The translations under genes and the position numbers were made by a program. A DNA stretch of 64,000 bases, taken from contig NZ_CP108484.1 of assembly GCF_036226505.1 (NCBI RefSeq), positions 1,674,001 through 1,738,000 on the forward strand. The letters run 5' to 3'. Source of the DNA: Kitasatospora sp. NBC_01246 (GTDB lineage Bacteria; Actinomycetota; Actinomycetes; Streptomycetales; Streptomycetaceae). The notes beneath the pieces are model-generated. The model made no database searches. It saw only the letters and a program-made list of their open reading frames with translations, and was not told the DNA's origin. Positions 1 to 8,306 of this stretch are shown piece after piece; positions within the stretch are counted from its first letter, which is position 1, and each line of letters starts with the position of its first letter.

Positions 1-141
1 CGCGGCGGAGGCGGTGGCCGCCGCCACGGGCTGCGCCGTGGGCTGCGTCGCCGGTCCGGCCACCGCCCCGGCGAGGGGCCGGCAACCCGCCAGCGCGCCG
101 CCCGCCGCCAGCACCAGGACCGTCCGACGACTCAGCCCCAT
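1..141 (-). CDS. Lipoprotein, N-terminal part (cut by window edge)
   Basis: Only the first 47 codons are present and the gene runs off the left edge. The product begins with Arg-Arg after MGLS, then a hydrophobic stretch ending in the lipobox LAGC (Cys20), then a Pro/Ala/Thr-rich linker. This is a classical lipoprotein signal, so the product should be anchored to the outer face of the membrane. The ATG at 141 follows GGAGG about 9 nt upstream. The mature domain lies outside the window, so no function can be given. Confidence 0.7.
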   Translation of the reverse strand, partial: MGLSRRTVLVLAAGGALAGCRPLAGAVAGPATQPTAQPVAAATASAA

Positions 142-402
142 GCGCCCATTCCTCCACACTCCGTCATAAAGTCAGATGAACCGTCTGTCTGTTTCTATGA
201 ATACCGATCGGCTGACACCCGCAACTCCAGGCCCAGGTCGGCCCGCCGCTCCCCCGGCCGCGTGCGAACCCCCGGCGGCGGGTCCGGACGCGGGAGCGGA
301 CGCGGCTCAGGAGCAGGAAGTCGGCCGGTCCGACGTCCTACTCCGGACAGCCCAGCAGCCCCGGCCGACGGTCCGGCCGGGCCCGCCGACCGAGGAGCCC
401 CC

Positions 403-1320
403 GTGCCCGAACCCCACCCCACCGACCCCCGGCCCGGTGATCCACGCCCCACCGGCCCGCACCCCGCCGATCCACACCCCACCGAGGCCGTCCGAACCGT
501 CCTGTCCGGGCTCGCCCTCGGGGAGTCGCCCCGCTGGCACGACGGCCGGCTCTGGCTCTGCGACTGGGGCGCCCAGGAGCTGATCGCGGTCGGGCCCGAC
601 GGCCGGGCCGCCGTCGCCGCCACCGTGCCCTCGTTCCCGTTCTGCATCGACTGGCTGCCCGGGCCGGACGGCCGCCTGCTGGTCGTCGCCGGCGGTGACG
701 GGCGCCTGCTGCGCCAGGAGGCGGACGGCGCCCTGGCCCCCTGCGCGGACCTGCGCCCGCTCTCCGACCGGCCGTGGAACGAGGTGGCCGTGGACGGGCG
801 CGGCAACGCCTACGTCAACGGCATCGGGTTCGACCTGATGGGCGGCGAGGCGCCCGCGCCGGGCCTGATCGCCCTGGTGGCCCCGGACGGCGAGGTCCGC
901 CGGGTGGCCGACGGCCTGGCGTTCCCCAACGGCATGGCCGTCACCCCCGACGGCTCGACGCTCCTCGTCGCCGAGTCCTACGCCGCCCGGCTGACCGCCT
1001 TCACCATCGGGCCCGGCGGCGACCTGACCGACCGCCGGGTCTGGGCCGAGGTGCCGGGCTCGGCACCGGACGGGATCTGCCTGGACGCCGAGGGCGCGGT
1101 CTGGTTCGCCGACGTCCCCGGCCGCTGCTGCGTCCGGGTCCGCGAGGGCGGCAAGGTGCTCCGGCGGATCGAGCTCGACCGCGGCTGCTTCTCCTGCGCC
1201 CTCGGCGGCCCGGACGGCCGGACCCTCTTCCTGACCGCCGCCGAGTGGCCGCCCCCGCCGGGCGCCCGCACCGGCCGGCTCCTGGCCGTCGACGTGGACG
1301 TCCCGGCCCACCGTCGGTGA
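403..1320 (+). CDS. SMP-30/gluconolactonase-like beta-propeller protein
   Basis: The 305-residue product has repeated propeller-type strands with the GESPRWHDGRLW entry typical of SMP-30/gluconolactonase/LRE proteins. Later signatures are WNEVAVDGRGNAYV, LAFPNGMAVTPDG and APDGICLDAEGAVWFAD. Family members are metal-dependent lactonases acting on sugar lactones or related esters; the substrate cannot be read from sequence. The GTG at 403 follows GAGGAG by about 5 nt. The frame is open further upstream, but that stretch is low-complexity Gly/Arg/Pro and the ribosome site favours 403. The first 27 residues are a Pro/His/Asp repeat-like extension. No signal peptide is seen, so it is probably cytoplasmic. 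It converges with the hemC-like gene. Confidence 0.85.
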   Translation: MPEPHPTDPRPGDPRPTGPHPADPHPTEAVRTVLSGLALGESPRWHDGRLWLCDWGAQELIAVGPDGRAAVAATVPSFPFCIDWLPGPDGRLLVVAGGDGRLLRQEADGALAPCADLRPLSDRPWNEVAVDGRGNAYVNGIGFDLMGGEAPAPGLIALVAPDGEVRRVADGLAFPNGMAVTPDGSTLLVAESYAARLTAFTIGPGGDLTDRRVWAEVPGSAPDGICLDAEGAVWFADVPGRCCVRVREGGKVLRRIELDRGCFSCALGGPDGRTLFLTAAEWPPPPGARTGRLLAVDVDVPAHRR

Positions 1321-1363
1321 GCCGTCCCGGCCCGGGCCGCCGTGACGCGGCCCCGACGACGAT

Positions 1364-1379
1364 GCCCGGTCCACCGGGC
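1364..1379. terminator. Short inverted repeat between convergent genes
   Basis: Arms GCCCGGT and ACCGGGC are separated by only CC, in the 80-nt gap between the convergent propeller and hemC-like genes. With the outer pairs it can form CCCGG-TCCA-CCGGG. It is a possible bidirectional terminator, weaker than others in the window. Confidence 0.35.
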
Positions 1380-1400
1380 GCGCGTCCGACGGCTCGCCGG

Positions 1401-2336
1401 TCAGGCCGGGACGGCGGGCCGGATTCCGTCGAGGATAGTCCGCGCGCCCCGGTCCACCAGGTCTCCGGCCAGGTCCGCGCCCAGCCGCTCGGGCTCGCTC
1501 GCGGGCCCGGTGACCGATCCGGTGACCTGGCGCCGCCCGTCGAGCGAGGTGACCTGGGCGAACAGGTGCAGCGTCCCGTCGGGCCGGGTCGTGGCGCAGG
1601 CGCCCACCGGCACGCTGCACCCGCCGTGCAGCTGCGCCAGCAGGGACCGCTCCGCGCGGACCTCACGGTCGACGGCGCGGTCCCCGACGGTCGACAGCAC
1701 GTCCCGGACCGCCCGGTCGTCCACCCGGACCTGGATGCCCAGCGCGCCCTGGCCCGGGCTCGGGGGGAAGAGGTCGAGGGGCAGCGGTTCTCCGATCGCG
1801 TCCTGCCGGCCGAGCCGGTTCAGACCGGCGACGGCGAGGACCACGGCGTCCAGCCTCATGGACCGCAGCTTCTCCAGCCGGGTCGGCACGTTGCCCCGGA
1901 TCGGCACCGGGACGATGTCGGGGCGCACGGCGAGGAGCTGGGCGATGCGACGGGCCGCGCCCGTGCCCACCCGGGCCCCGTGCGGGAGCCCGGCCAGCGT
2001 CGATCCGCACAGCGCGTCGCGGACGTCCTCCCGGCCCGGCGGGGGCAGCAGCATCAGGCCCTCGGGATTCGCGGTCGGCAGGTCCTTCAGCGAGTGGACC
2101 ACCACGTCCACGTCCCCGCGCAGGAGGGCGGCCTCCTGCTCGGTGCTGAACGCCGACCCGCCGCTGACGGCCGAGACGTTCGCCAGCAGCGACGTCCGGT
2201 CGCGGTCGCCGCCTTCGAGGATCACCCGCTGGGTGAAGGCGATCTCCGGGAACCGGCCGCGCAGCGGGGCCAGGAAGTCGCGCACCTGCGTCCGGGCCAG
2301 GGCGCTTGCACGGGAGCCGACCAGGTACGTGGGCAC
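1401..2336 (-). CDS. hemC: Porphobilinogen deaminase (hydroxymethylbilane synthase), stand-alone copy
   Basis: Expected to polymerise four porphobilinogens to hydroxymethylbilane in tetrapyrrole synthesis. Visible family marks are GSRASALARTQ near the N terminus, HSLKDLP carrying the catalytic Asp, IRGNVPTRL, PSPGQGALGIQ, and the cofactor loop HGGCSVPVGA with the dipyrromethane-binding Cys at about residue 240. Its 311 residues match the family length. A TTG lies three codons upstream but directly abuts AGGAG, whereas the GTG at 2336 has 9 nt spacing, so 2336 is chosen. In streptomycetes the housekeeping hemC normally sits with hemA, hemD and hemB; none is here, which suggests a paralogue or relocated copy. 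Confidence 0.85.
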   Translation of the reverse strand: MPTYLVGSRASALARTQVRDFLAPLRGRFPEIAFTQRVILEGGDRDRTSLLANVSAVSGGSAFSTEQEAALLRGDVDVVVHSLKDLPTANPEGLMLLPPPGREDVRDALCGSTLAGLPHGARVGTGAARRIAQLLAVRPDIVPVPIRGNVPTRLEKLRSMRLDAVVLAVAGLNRLGRQDAIGEPLPLDLFPPSPGQGALGIQVRVDDRAVRDVLSTVGDRAVDREVRAERSLLAQLHGGCSVPVGACATTRPDGTLHLFAQVTSLDGRRQVTGSVTGPASEPERLGADLAGDLVDRGARTILDGIRPAVPA

Positions 2337-2648
2337 GGGAACCAACTCCTACGGTTGACTGCCTGTCAGTTCCATCGTAGGCGGGGCGGCCCGCTGCCTT
2401 TACAGACAGCGCGTCGGAAAGGGGCCGTACCCGGCGGGCGGGTCGCCCCGGCGGGCCCCGTTGCCCCGGCGGGCCGATCGCCCCGGCATACCGGCGTGCC
2501 CGCCGGCCGGCCTCCCGGGCACCTTCACCGAGCCGACCGACTGCGGCCCGGCCCGGCTCACCGGCGGTTCACCGGTGGGGGTAGGGGGCCGGGCGTGCCG
2601 GCCGGGTGTCCGCCCGCCGCCGGTGTCCGCCCCAGACCGGAGGCTCCG
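2337..2648. other. Divergent intergenic region hemC / PHP gene
   Basis: About 310 nt without a credible gene. Near the hemC end is the inverted repeat TGAC-TGCCT-GTCA (about 2355-2367), which could be an operator. A GGTTCACCGG element at about 2565 resembles the -35 box described elsewhere in this window, but no CCGTN lies at the right distance. The ribosome site GGAGG of the PHP gene is at 2639-2643. Confidence 0.4.
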
Positions 2649-4307
2649 ATGACCGACCGCGACGCCGACACCCCCACCGAGCCCGCCCGATCCGGCTCGC
2701 CCCGGGCCGGCTTACCGCAGACCGACCCGGTCCCGGCCGGGGCACGGACCGAGCGCCCCGGGCCCGACCGGCGCGGCCTGCTCCGGACCGGGCTGGCCAC
2801 CGGCGCCGTCACCGCCCTCGGCCTGGCCGCCGCCGCACCCGCCGGGGCAGCCCACGCGCTGCCCGACCGGACGATCACCCTGTCCGGCCATCTCCCCACC
2901 GGCGCCCCCGACTTCGTCCTCCTGCCGTTCGACGTCCCGGACGGCGTCCGGGAGATCGCCGTCTCCTACAGCTACGACCGGCCGACCGTCCTCACCGGGA
3001 CCCCCGGCAACTCCTGCGACATCGGCCTCTTCGACGAGGGCGGCACCGAACTCGGCGGGCGCGGCTTCCGCGGCTGGTCGGGCGGGTTCCGCACCGAGTT
3101 CACCGTCGCCCGCGACCGGGCGACGCCCGGCTACCTGCCCGGTCCGATCCGCCCCGGTCGCTGGAACATCGTGCTCGGCCCCTACCAGGTGGCACCCCAG
3201 GGGCTCGACTACCGCGTCCAGGTGACGCTGCGGTTCGGCCCGCCCGGGCCGGAGTTCACCCCGTCCTACCCGCCGGAGCGGGCCCGTGGCCGGGGCCGCG
3301 CCTGGTACCGGGGCGACTCCCACCTGCACACCGTGCACTCCGACGGGCGCCGGCTCCCGGCGGAGGTGGCGGCGGGTGCCCGGGAGGCCGGGCTGGACTT
3401 CATCGTCTCCACCGACCACAACACCACCTCCGCGCACGGCGTCTGGGGGCCGCTGGCCGGGCCGGACCTGTTGATCGTGCTCGGCGAGGAGGTCACCACC
3501 CGCAACGGCCACTGGCTGGCGCTGGGCCTGGAGCCGGGCCGGTTCGTCGACTGGCGCTACCGGGCGCGCGACGGGGAGTTCCCGCGCTTCGCCCGGCAGG
3601 TCCGCCGCCAGGGCGGCCTGGTGGTGCCCGCGCACCCGTACTGCCCGTACGTCGCCTGCCAGTGGAAGTTCGGCTACCAGGACGCGGACGCGGTCGAGGT
3701 CTGGAACGGACCGTGGACGTACGACGACGAGTCGGCGGTGGACACCTGGGACGCACAGCTCGCGGTCGCGCTGCGCGAGGGGCGGCCCTGGCTGCCGGCC
3801 GTCGGCAACAGCGACGCGCACAGCGCCCCGCAGGTCATCGGCTCCCCGCACACCGTCGTCCTGGCCGAGGACCTCACCCGGGCGGCGATCCTCGACGGGC
3901 TCCGGGCCGGCCGCAGCTGGCTGGCCGAATCGGCCGGCGTCGGGCTCGACCTCACCGCCACCGGGCAGGGCCGCCAGGCGGGCATCGGCGAACAGCTGAC
4001 CGTTCCGGCGGACGCCCCGGTGGACGTCCGGCTCGCGGTCTCCGGAGTGCCGGGCGGCACCGTCCGCCTCCTGACCGACGAGGGCCAGTTGCACCAGGAG
4101 TCGCTGCCCGCCGACGGCGCCGGCACGGTGGTCTGGCGCACCACCGCCTCGCTCGCCGCGTACGTCCGGGCGGAGGTGCGCCGGCCGAGGGCGGACGGGA
4201 CGCCCGGCCGGGGCAACGCGATGGGGCCGGACCTCCCGTGGGGGCCGATGGCGGCGCTGACCAACCCGATCGTGCTGCGGACGCAGAAGCGTTCCGGGGA
4301 CCGTTAG
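2649..4307 (+). CDS. Tat-exported PHP-domain phosphoesterase (CehA/McbA-like)
   Basis: The 552-residue protein has a twin-arginine signal, RRGLLRTGLATGAVTALG at about residues 42-59, then a beta-rich region and a PHP metallo-hydrolase domain. Metal ligands visible are SHLHT (His225, His227), STDHN (Asp256-His257), the HPYCPY region and NSDAH (Asp389, His391). PHP enzymes of the CehA/McbA type hydrolyse phospho- or carboxylic-ester bonds with two or three metals. Export by Tat fits a cofactor-loaded extracellular enzyme. The ATG at 2649 lies 5 nt after GGAGG. The substrate is unknown. Confidence 0.85.
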   Translation: MTDRDADTPTEPARSGSPRAGLPQTDPVPAGARTERPGPDRRGLLRTGLATGAVTALGLAAAAPAGAAHALPDRTITLSGHLPTGAPDFVLLPFDVPDGVREIAVSYSYDRPTVLTGTPGNSCDIGLFDEGGTELGGRGFRGWSGGFRTEFTVARDRATPGYLPGPIRPGRWNIVLGPYQVAPQGLDYRVQVTLRFGPPGPEFTPSYPPERARGRGRAWYRGDSHLHTVHSDGRRLPAEVAAGAREAGLDFIVSTDHNTTSAHGVWGPLAGPDLLIVLGEEVTTRNGHWLALGLEPGRFVDWRYRARDGEFPRFARQVRRQGGLVVPAHPYCPYVACQWKFGYQDADAVEVWNGPWTYDDESAVDTWDAQLAVALREGRPWLPAVGNSDAHSAPQVIGSPHTVVLAEDLTRAAILDGLRAGRSWLAESAGVGLDLTATGQGRQAGIGEQLTVPADAPVDVRLAVSGVPGGTVRLLTDEGQLHQESLPADGAGTVVWRTTASLAAYVRAEVRRPRADGTPGRGNAMGPDLPWGPMAALTNPIVLRTQKRSGDR

Positions 4308-4591
4308 CGTCGGTCCGGCGATTCCCGGGACGATCGGTGGAAGGAGTCGTGGAGGTGCGGTGGGGGCGGCGGTCCGAGGACCGACGGGGGGAGGACTCGG
4401 AGCACCGGCGTGGACTAGGTTGATCTCCGACAGCAGTCGGTCGTGGGGACGAGGCGGCCGGCTGTCCGTAGCCGGGTCGGGCCGCCGTGCCAGGGCCCGG
4501 CCGCCGGTTCGTCTCCGGTCGGCCCGGTGCGCCGGCCGCCACCCCTCCCCCGGTTACCCCGTCCCCCCGGCCCGCGAAGGGATCAGCAGCT

Positions 4592-5095
4592 GTGAACCGT
4601 ACGACCGTAGGTGGGCCGAAGCTCGGGGGCGGTCGGGGCGCCGGCGGCGTCGTCGTCCTCGCCGACCCGGCCGGGGCCGGGAGCGGCGCGGTCGCACCCC
4701 TGCTGGCCAACTCCCTGCACCCGAGCGTGCTCCTGCGGGCGGACGACTTCCGGCGGGCGATCCGGCAGGGGTTCGTCCCGTCGCACCTGCCGCAGGCGCA
4801 CCGGCAGAACGAGACGGCCCTGGCGGCCGCGATCCAGGCCGCCTTCGCCTTCGCCACCGGCGGCTACCAGGTGGTGCTGGAGGCCACGGTCGCGCCGCCG
4901 GCGCTGGACGTGCTGCGTCGGGAGAGCCGGACGACCGGGGCGCCCCTGCACTACGTGGTCCTGCGGCCGTCCGGCGGCCCCGGGGAGTCGGACCCGCCGG
5001 ACCGGCACGACGTCGACGTCGCGGCGGAGCCCAAGGCGACGGCCGGGACGGTGCTCGCCGGCCTGGGCCGGGGGGCCTTCCTGCTCGGCTGGTGA
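4592..5095 (+). CDS. Zeta-toxin/AAA_33-like P-loop protein lacking the Walker lysine
   Basis: The product is 167 residues. The fold signature resembles small P-loop kinases of the zeta-toxin/AAA_33 type: VVLADPAGAGSGA in place of a Walker A loop, LLRADDFRRAI, a helix with AHRQNETALAAAI, and GGYQVVLEATV. The Walker A position reads GAGSG (residues 28-32), without the Lys that binds phosphates, so ordinary kinase activity is doubtful. The GTG at 4592 follows AAGGGA. Possible roles are a regulatory nucleotide sensor or a decayed toxin. No antitoxin-like partner is adjacent. Confidence 0.7.
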   Translation: MNRTTVGGPKLGGGRGAGGVVVLADPAGAGSGAVAPLLANSLHPSVLLRADDFRRAIRQGFVPSHLPQAHRQNETALAAAIQAAFAFATGGYQVVLEATVAPPALDVLRRESRTTGAPLHYVVLRPSGGPGESDPPDRHDVDVAAEPKATAGTVLAGLGRGAFLLGW

Positions 5096-5155
5096 ACCCG
5101 ACGGAGGCCGCCCCCGGCACCCCGGTGGACGCGGCCCCGGCCGAACCTGACGACA

Positions 5156-5198
5156 CGCGGCCCTCGGCACCCCGATCCACCGGGTGCCGGGGGCCGCG
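5156..5198. terminator. Strong bidirectional hairpin
   Basis: A long GC stem (left arm 5156-5173, right arm 5182-5198, one mismatch, 8-nt loop) lies between the convergent P-loop and GH18 genes. No U-tract is present, as is usual in high-GC actinobacteria. Confidence 0.7.
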
Positions 5199-5236
5199 CG
5201 TCGTCACCTGCCGTCGGTGGGAGCAGGCCCGCACGA

Positions 5237-6802
5237 TCAGCCGGCAGCCGGCTCCGGGTCACGGCGGCGGGTGGAGACCAGCCCGAGCGCACCGCCGAGG
5301 AAGAGCAGGGCCCCGGTGGTGGTGAGCAGGACGTCGGTGCCGTCCGCACCGGTGGAGGCGAGCGAGCCGCCGCCCGGCGCGGCGGGCGCGGGAGCACCGC
5401 CGGCGGCCTGGGTCGGCGGGGGCGACCCCTCGGGGGCCGCGGTGGCCGGGCCGGACGCAGTGGTGGCCGTACCCGTCGGGGTCACGGGCGGCTTCGAGGT
5501 GGTGGTGGTCGCACCCGGGGTGGTGGGGGCGGTCGAGGCCGGCGTCGTGGGTACGCCCGTCGGCGCCGGTGTGACCGGGGCCGGACTCGGCGGGACGCAG
5601 GCCGTACGGGCGGGCGTCGGGGTGCCGTCGGACGGGCGGGCGGACGGCGAGGCCGACGGGCCGTCGGCCGGCGGGACCGCGTCGGCCGGGCGGGCGACGG
5701 TCGGGGTCGGCAGCGGCCAGGTGGTCCGGCCGGGGCCCGGGGGCAGCGTGGTGACGACCGACGGGCTCGGGCAGGGGCCGTCCCCACCGGGCACCGAGTC
5801 CACGTGGTAGCCGGCCACGATCCGGGTGAAGTCGTACGCGGTCTGCTGGACGCCGCTGCACGTCGCGGTGGTGAAGGTGCCGCTCGCGCACGGGCGGTCG
5901 CGGTTGACCGCCCAGAAGCCGAACCGGGCCAGGTGGTGGGTGGCGGCGAAGTCGCGGACGGAGCGGAAGTCGGCCGGGGTGAGCTGCTCGCCCTGCTGGT
6001 CGGTGCGGCCGTTCATGGAGGAGAGGCCGGAGTGGCGCCAGGCCTTGTCGTCGTCCCAGCCGTAGGCGGCGGCGACGGCCCGCTGGAGGCCGCTGACGGC
6101 GGTGACGGTCGCGGCGGCCATGGTGCCGTCATGGCTCGTGAAGTCGAACGGCATGGCCGTCCAACCGTCCACCACCAGAGCGGCCTTGGCGGCGGTCCTG
6201 ATCAGGTCGGCGCCGTCGGCGTCCGGGCCGGTCGGGTCGACCGGGAAGCTGACGTAGACGAGCAGTCCGGGGTTCTTGGCCTTCAGCGTCTTCAGCGCGT
6301 CGACGACCCGCTGCCGCACCGCGGGGGTGCTCAGCTCGGTCGACTCCAGGTCGATGTCCACGGCCTGGAGGCCGTACGCGTCGACCACCTTCTGGTAGGC
6401 GGCGGCCAGTTCGGCGGCGGTGGCGCAGCGTTCGCCGAGCTTGGCACCGTCCCAGCCGCCGAAGGAGGCGAGGATCTCGCCGCCGGCGGCCCGGATCCGC
6501 TTGATCACCTTCTCGTCGGCGCCGCCCGTGAGGGCGCGGCTGCCGTCCCACTTCGGGTCGCAGCCACCGCCGGAGAGGACGAAGGAGAGGGCGAACTGCC
6601 GCAGCCCGGTGGCCTTCATGACGGCGACCGGGTCGGGGGCGTCGCCCCAACCGAGGTACTCGGAGACGGCGTTGAGACCGACCGGGTCCGGGGCCTCGGC
6701 GGCGGGAGCCTGGTGCTGCATGAGGATGAGCGCGGCGCCGGCGACGAGGGCGGTGGAGGCCGCCGCCATCCGTCGTCGTCGGGTGAGCCGGTGTTTGGGC
6801 AT
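5237..6802 (-). CDS. Wall-anchored GH18 (chitinase-like) protein with LAxTG signal
   Basis: The 521-residue product has an N-terminal signal peptide (MPKHRLTRRRRM, then a hydrophobic core), a GH18 barrel at about 40-335, a Pro/Thr/Ser-rich wall-spanning linker, and a C-terminal sorting signal LASTG followed by a hydrophobic helix and RRR. GH18 features are SFGGWDG (113-119) and the catalytic DIDLE (149-153). The first Asp of the usual DxxDxDxE is Gln146 and the usual Trp is Leu152, so substrate or efficiency may differ from classical chitinases. A class E sortase should anchor it, but no sortase gene is in the window. The ATG follows AGGAG. Two ECF-type promoter candidates lie upstream (7031-7058, 7184-7211). 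Confidence 0.85.
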   Translation of the reverse strand: MPKHRLTRRRRMAAASTALVAGAALILMQHQAPAAEAPDPVGLNAVSEYLGWGDAPDPVAVMKATGLRQFALSFVLSGGGCDPKWDGSRALTGGADEKVIKRIRAAGGEILASFGGWDGAKLGERCATAAELAAAYQKVVDAYGLQAVDIDLESTELSTPAVRQRVVDALKTLKAKNPGLLVYVSFPVDPTGPDADGADLIRTAAKAALVVDGWTAMPFDFTSHDGTMAAATVTAVSGLQRAVAAAYGWDDDKAWRHSGLSSMNGRTDQQGEQLTPADFRSVRDFAATHHLARFGFWAVNRDRPCASGTFTTATCSGVQQTAYDFTRIVAGYHVDSVPGGDGPCPSPSVVTTLPPGPGRTTWPLPTPTVARPADAVPPADGPSASPSARPSDGTPTPARTACVPPSPAPVTPAPTGVPTTPASTAPTTPGATTTTSKPPVTPTGTATTASGPATAAPEGSPPPTQAAGGAPAPAAPGGGSLASTGADGTDVLLTTTGALLFLGGALGLVSTRRRDPEPAAG

Positions 6803-7030
6803 CGGGACTCTCCTGGGCTGGGAGCGGACGGGCGGGCCGGCCCGGCGTCCGCCACGCGGCGCGCCCCGGCGGTAGCCCTCCCACAAGGGCACCGCCGGGG
6901 CGCCAGGGACCCGGATCCCGCCGGGGCGCGGGAGCCGGGAGTTCCATGGCCGGAGCCGGACGCTGAACCTGGGCCGGTGGGCCCGGGACACGCCGCGCGC
7001 CGTACACGGGGCGCGGCTCTCAGCAGTAGC

Positions 7031-7058
7031 TACGGACGGGCCACGCCTCCCGGTTCAC
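7031..7058 (-). promoter_or_regulatory. Candidate ECF promoter upstream of GH18 gene (site 1)
   Basis: On the minus strand it reads GTGAACCG-N15-CCGTA, the same 28-nt layout as seven other sites in the window. It points to the GH18 gene about 230 nt away. Confidence 0.55.
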
Positions 7059-7109
7059 GCTCTCCACACCGGATTGACCGTCAGAGACGCCGCACCGGGC
7101 CGGAGTTGA

Positions 7110-7129
7110 CACCCGCCGGAGGGCGGGTG
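7110..7129. terminator. Hairpin CACCCGCC/GGCGGGTG
   Basis: A perfect 8-bp stem with a GGAG loop, in the intergenic region between the GH18 and CxxC genes. It may be a terminator or a leader structure. The right arm runs into a plus-strand GTGAACCG. Confidence 0.35.
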
Positions 7130-7183
7130 AACCGGCGCCCGCACGGGGGGACGAGCGCCGGTGGCGGTACCGCCACCCTGGAG

Positions 7184-7211
7184 AACGGCCCGGACCCCCG
7201 GACTGGTTCAC
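7184..7211 (-). promoter_or_regulatory. Candidate ECF promoter upstream of GH18 gene (site 2)
   Basis: The minus strand reads GTGAACCA-N15-CCGTT, the same layout as site 1 and 153 nt further upstream of the GH18 gene. Confidence 0.45.
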
Positions 7212-7393
7212 CGCCGCGGAGAACTTCCTGAGCCCTGAGCCTTGGGCTCGGGCCTGGGCGTGGGGGCCCGACCCGTGAGCACGTCCACGTACTGGACGGC
7301 GCCCGGGCCGCCGCCCTCACCGCCCGACGGCCGGTTCCGCACCCTCACCCCCGCCGCCGAGGTGCGCCCCCCGGCCCCGACGACCAGAGTGAG

Positions 7394-7666
7394 GTGGTGA
7401 GCATCCTGGTACTCCTCGAACCCGAACTCGTCCGCACCTCGACAGCGAGCGGCGGCACCGACTACGTCGAGGTCGTGCGCGCCGTCCACGCGGCCCGGGC
7501 CGCCCCGGCGCCGGCCGGTCGGCCCGAGGAACTGACCCTCTGCGGCATGGGAACCGACCGGATGCGCCGCGACCCGTACCGGGCGCCCGACCCCGACGCG
7601 CCGTGGTACCCGCCGAAGTGGAGCGGCCAGGTGTGCCCGTACTGCGACCGCGTGGTCCGCACCTGA
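7394..7666 (+). CDS. Small hypothetical protein with CPYC motif
   Basis: The 90-residue protein has TLCGMGT near the middle and ends in DAPWYPPKWSGQVCPYCDRVVRT-like sequence, where the CxxC plus the upstream Cys could bind zinc. The even spread of acidic residues and the Trp-Tyr-Pro-Pro segment look like real coding sequence. GTG at 7394 or 7397 is possible; the nearby GAG/GTGAG is a modest ribosome site. It converges with the sigma gene only 16 nt apart. It does not resemble a zf-HC2 anti-sigma factor. Function unknown. Confidence 0.6.
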   Translation: MVSILVLLEPELVRTSTASGGTDYVEVVRAVHAARAAPAPAGRPEELTLCGMGTDRMRRDPYRAPDPDAPWYPPKWSGQVCPYCDRVVRT

Positions 7667-7682
7667 GTGCGGACCGGGGCGG

Positions 7683-8306
7683 CTACCCCGCGGCGACCAT
7701 GCCGCGGGCTTCGAGGATCGGGCGCAGCGCGCGGACCGCGTAGAAGCTGCGGGACTTGACGGTGCCGACCGGGACGCCGAGGACGGCGGCGGCCTCGGCC
7801 ATCGAGCGGCCGTGCATGTGCAGCTCGACCAGGACGTCGCGGTGGTGCGGCTGCAGCTCGGCGAGCGCGATCGCCATGTCCTGGGCGGCGAGCACCTCGT
7901 CGTAGGGGTCGTGGGTGCCGGCGTGCTCCTCGGGAGCGTCGTCGGCGACCTCCTGGGCGCGGGCGGCCTGCATCCGGAAGTGGTCGATGGCGATCCGGCG
8001 GGCCACCGTGAACAGCCACGGACGGCTGTACTCGGGGCCCCGGCGGATGGCGGCCGGGTTCTGCCAGGCGCGCAGTAGGGTCTCCTGCACGATGTCCTCG
8101 GCCTTGCCCCGGTCGCCGCTGGTGACGCGCAGCATCGCGCGCAGCAGGTAGCCGCCGTGCAGGCGGTACAGCTCGGCCAGGGTCTGCTGGTCGAGGGTGG
8201 GCCGGTCCGCACGGCTGACGGGAGCGTCCGGGGCGCCCCCGGCCTCCCCGGCCTCCCCGGCTGCCCGATGGGTGTCCTCGGCGTGAACGGTAGCGTCGAT
8301 GGCCAC
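7683..8306 (-). CDS. ECF (group 4) RNA polymerase sigma factor
   Basis: The 207-residue product has region 2 (YLLRAMLRVTSGDRGKAEDI then QETLLRAW, and RPWLFTVARRIAIDHFR) and region 4 (LQPHHRDVLVELHMHGRSM, then AEAAAVLGVPVGTVKSRSF with the helix-turn-helix). There is no region 1.1 or 3 and no C-terminal SnoaL-like extension. The GTG at 8306 follows GAGGGA by about 11 nt. No anti-sigma gene is adjacent. A candidate promoter (8565-8592) in the layout shared with seven other sites suggests that the factor transcribes its own gene and a set of envelope/secreted genes nearby. Which sigma subgroup it belongs to cannot be decided by eye. Confidence 0.9.
   Translation of the reverse strand: MAIDATVHAEDTHRAAGEAGEAGGAPDAPVSRADRPTLDQQTLAELYRLHGGYLLRAMLRVTSGDRGKAEDIVQETLLRAWQNPAAIRRGPEYSRPWLFTVARRIAIDHFRMQAARAQEVADDAPEEHAGTHDPYDEVLAAQDMAIALAELQPHHRDVLVELHMHGRSMAEAAAVLGVPVGTVKSRSFYAVRALRPILEARGMVAAG

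Larger units (their letters stand above)
6803..7393. other. Long regulatory/intergenic region upstream of the GH18 gene
   Basis: About 590 nt with no credible coding sequence. It holds two minus-strand copies of the GTGAACC-N16-CCGTN layout and a perfect hairpin at 7110-7129. It also has a GAGCCC/GGGCTC inverted repeat near 7230-7250. The GH18 transcript would have a leader of about 220 nt or more. Confidence 0.5.

Noticed and set aside
2558..2586. Ninth copy of the ECF-type promoter before hemC
   Set aside because: A GGTTCACCGG box is present, but no CCGTN lies at the fixed distance; the nearest similar element is about 3 nt too far.
7122..7150. Plus-strand GTGAACCG before the CxxC-protein gene
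   Set aside because: At the required distance the sequence is GACGA, not CCGTN, so it does not fit the motif.
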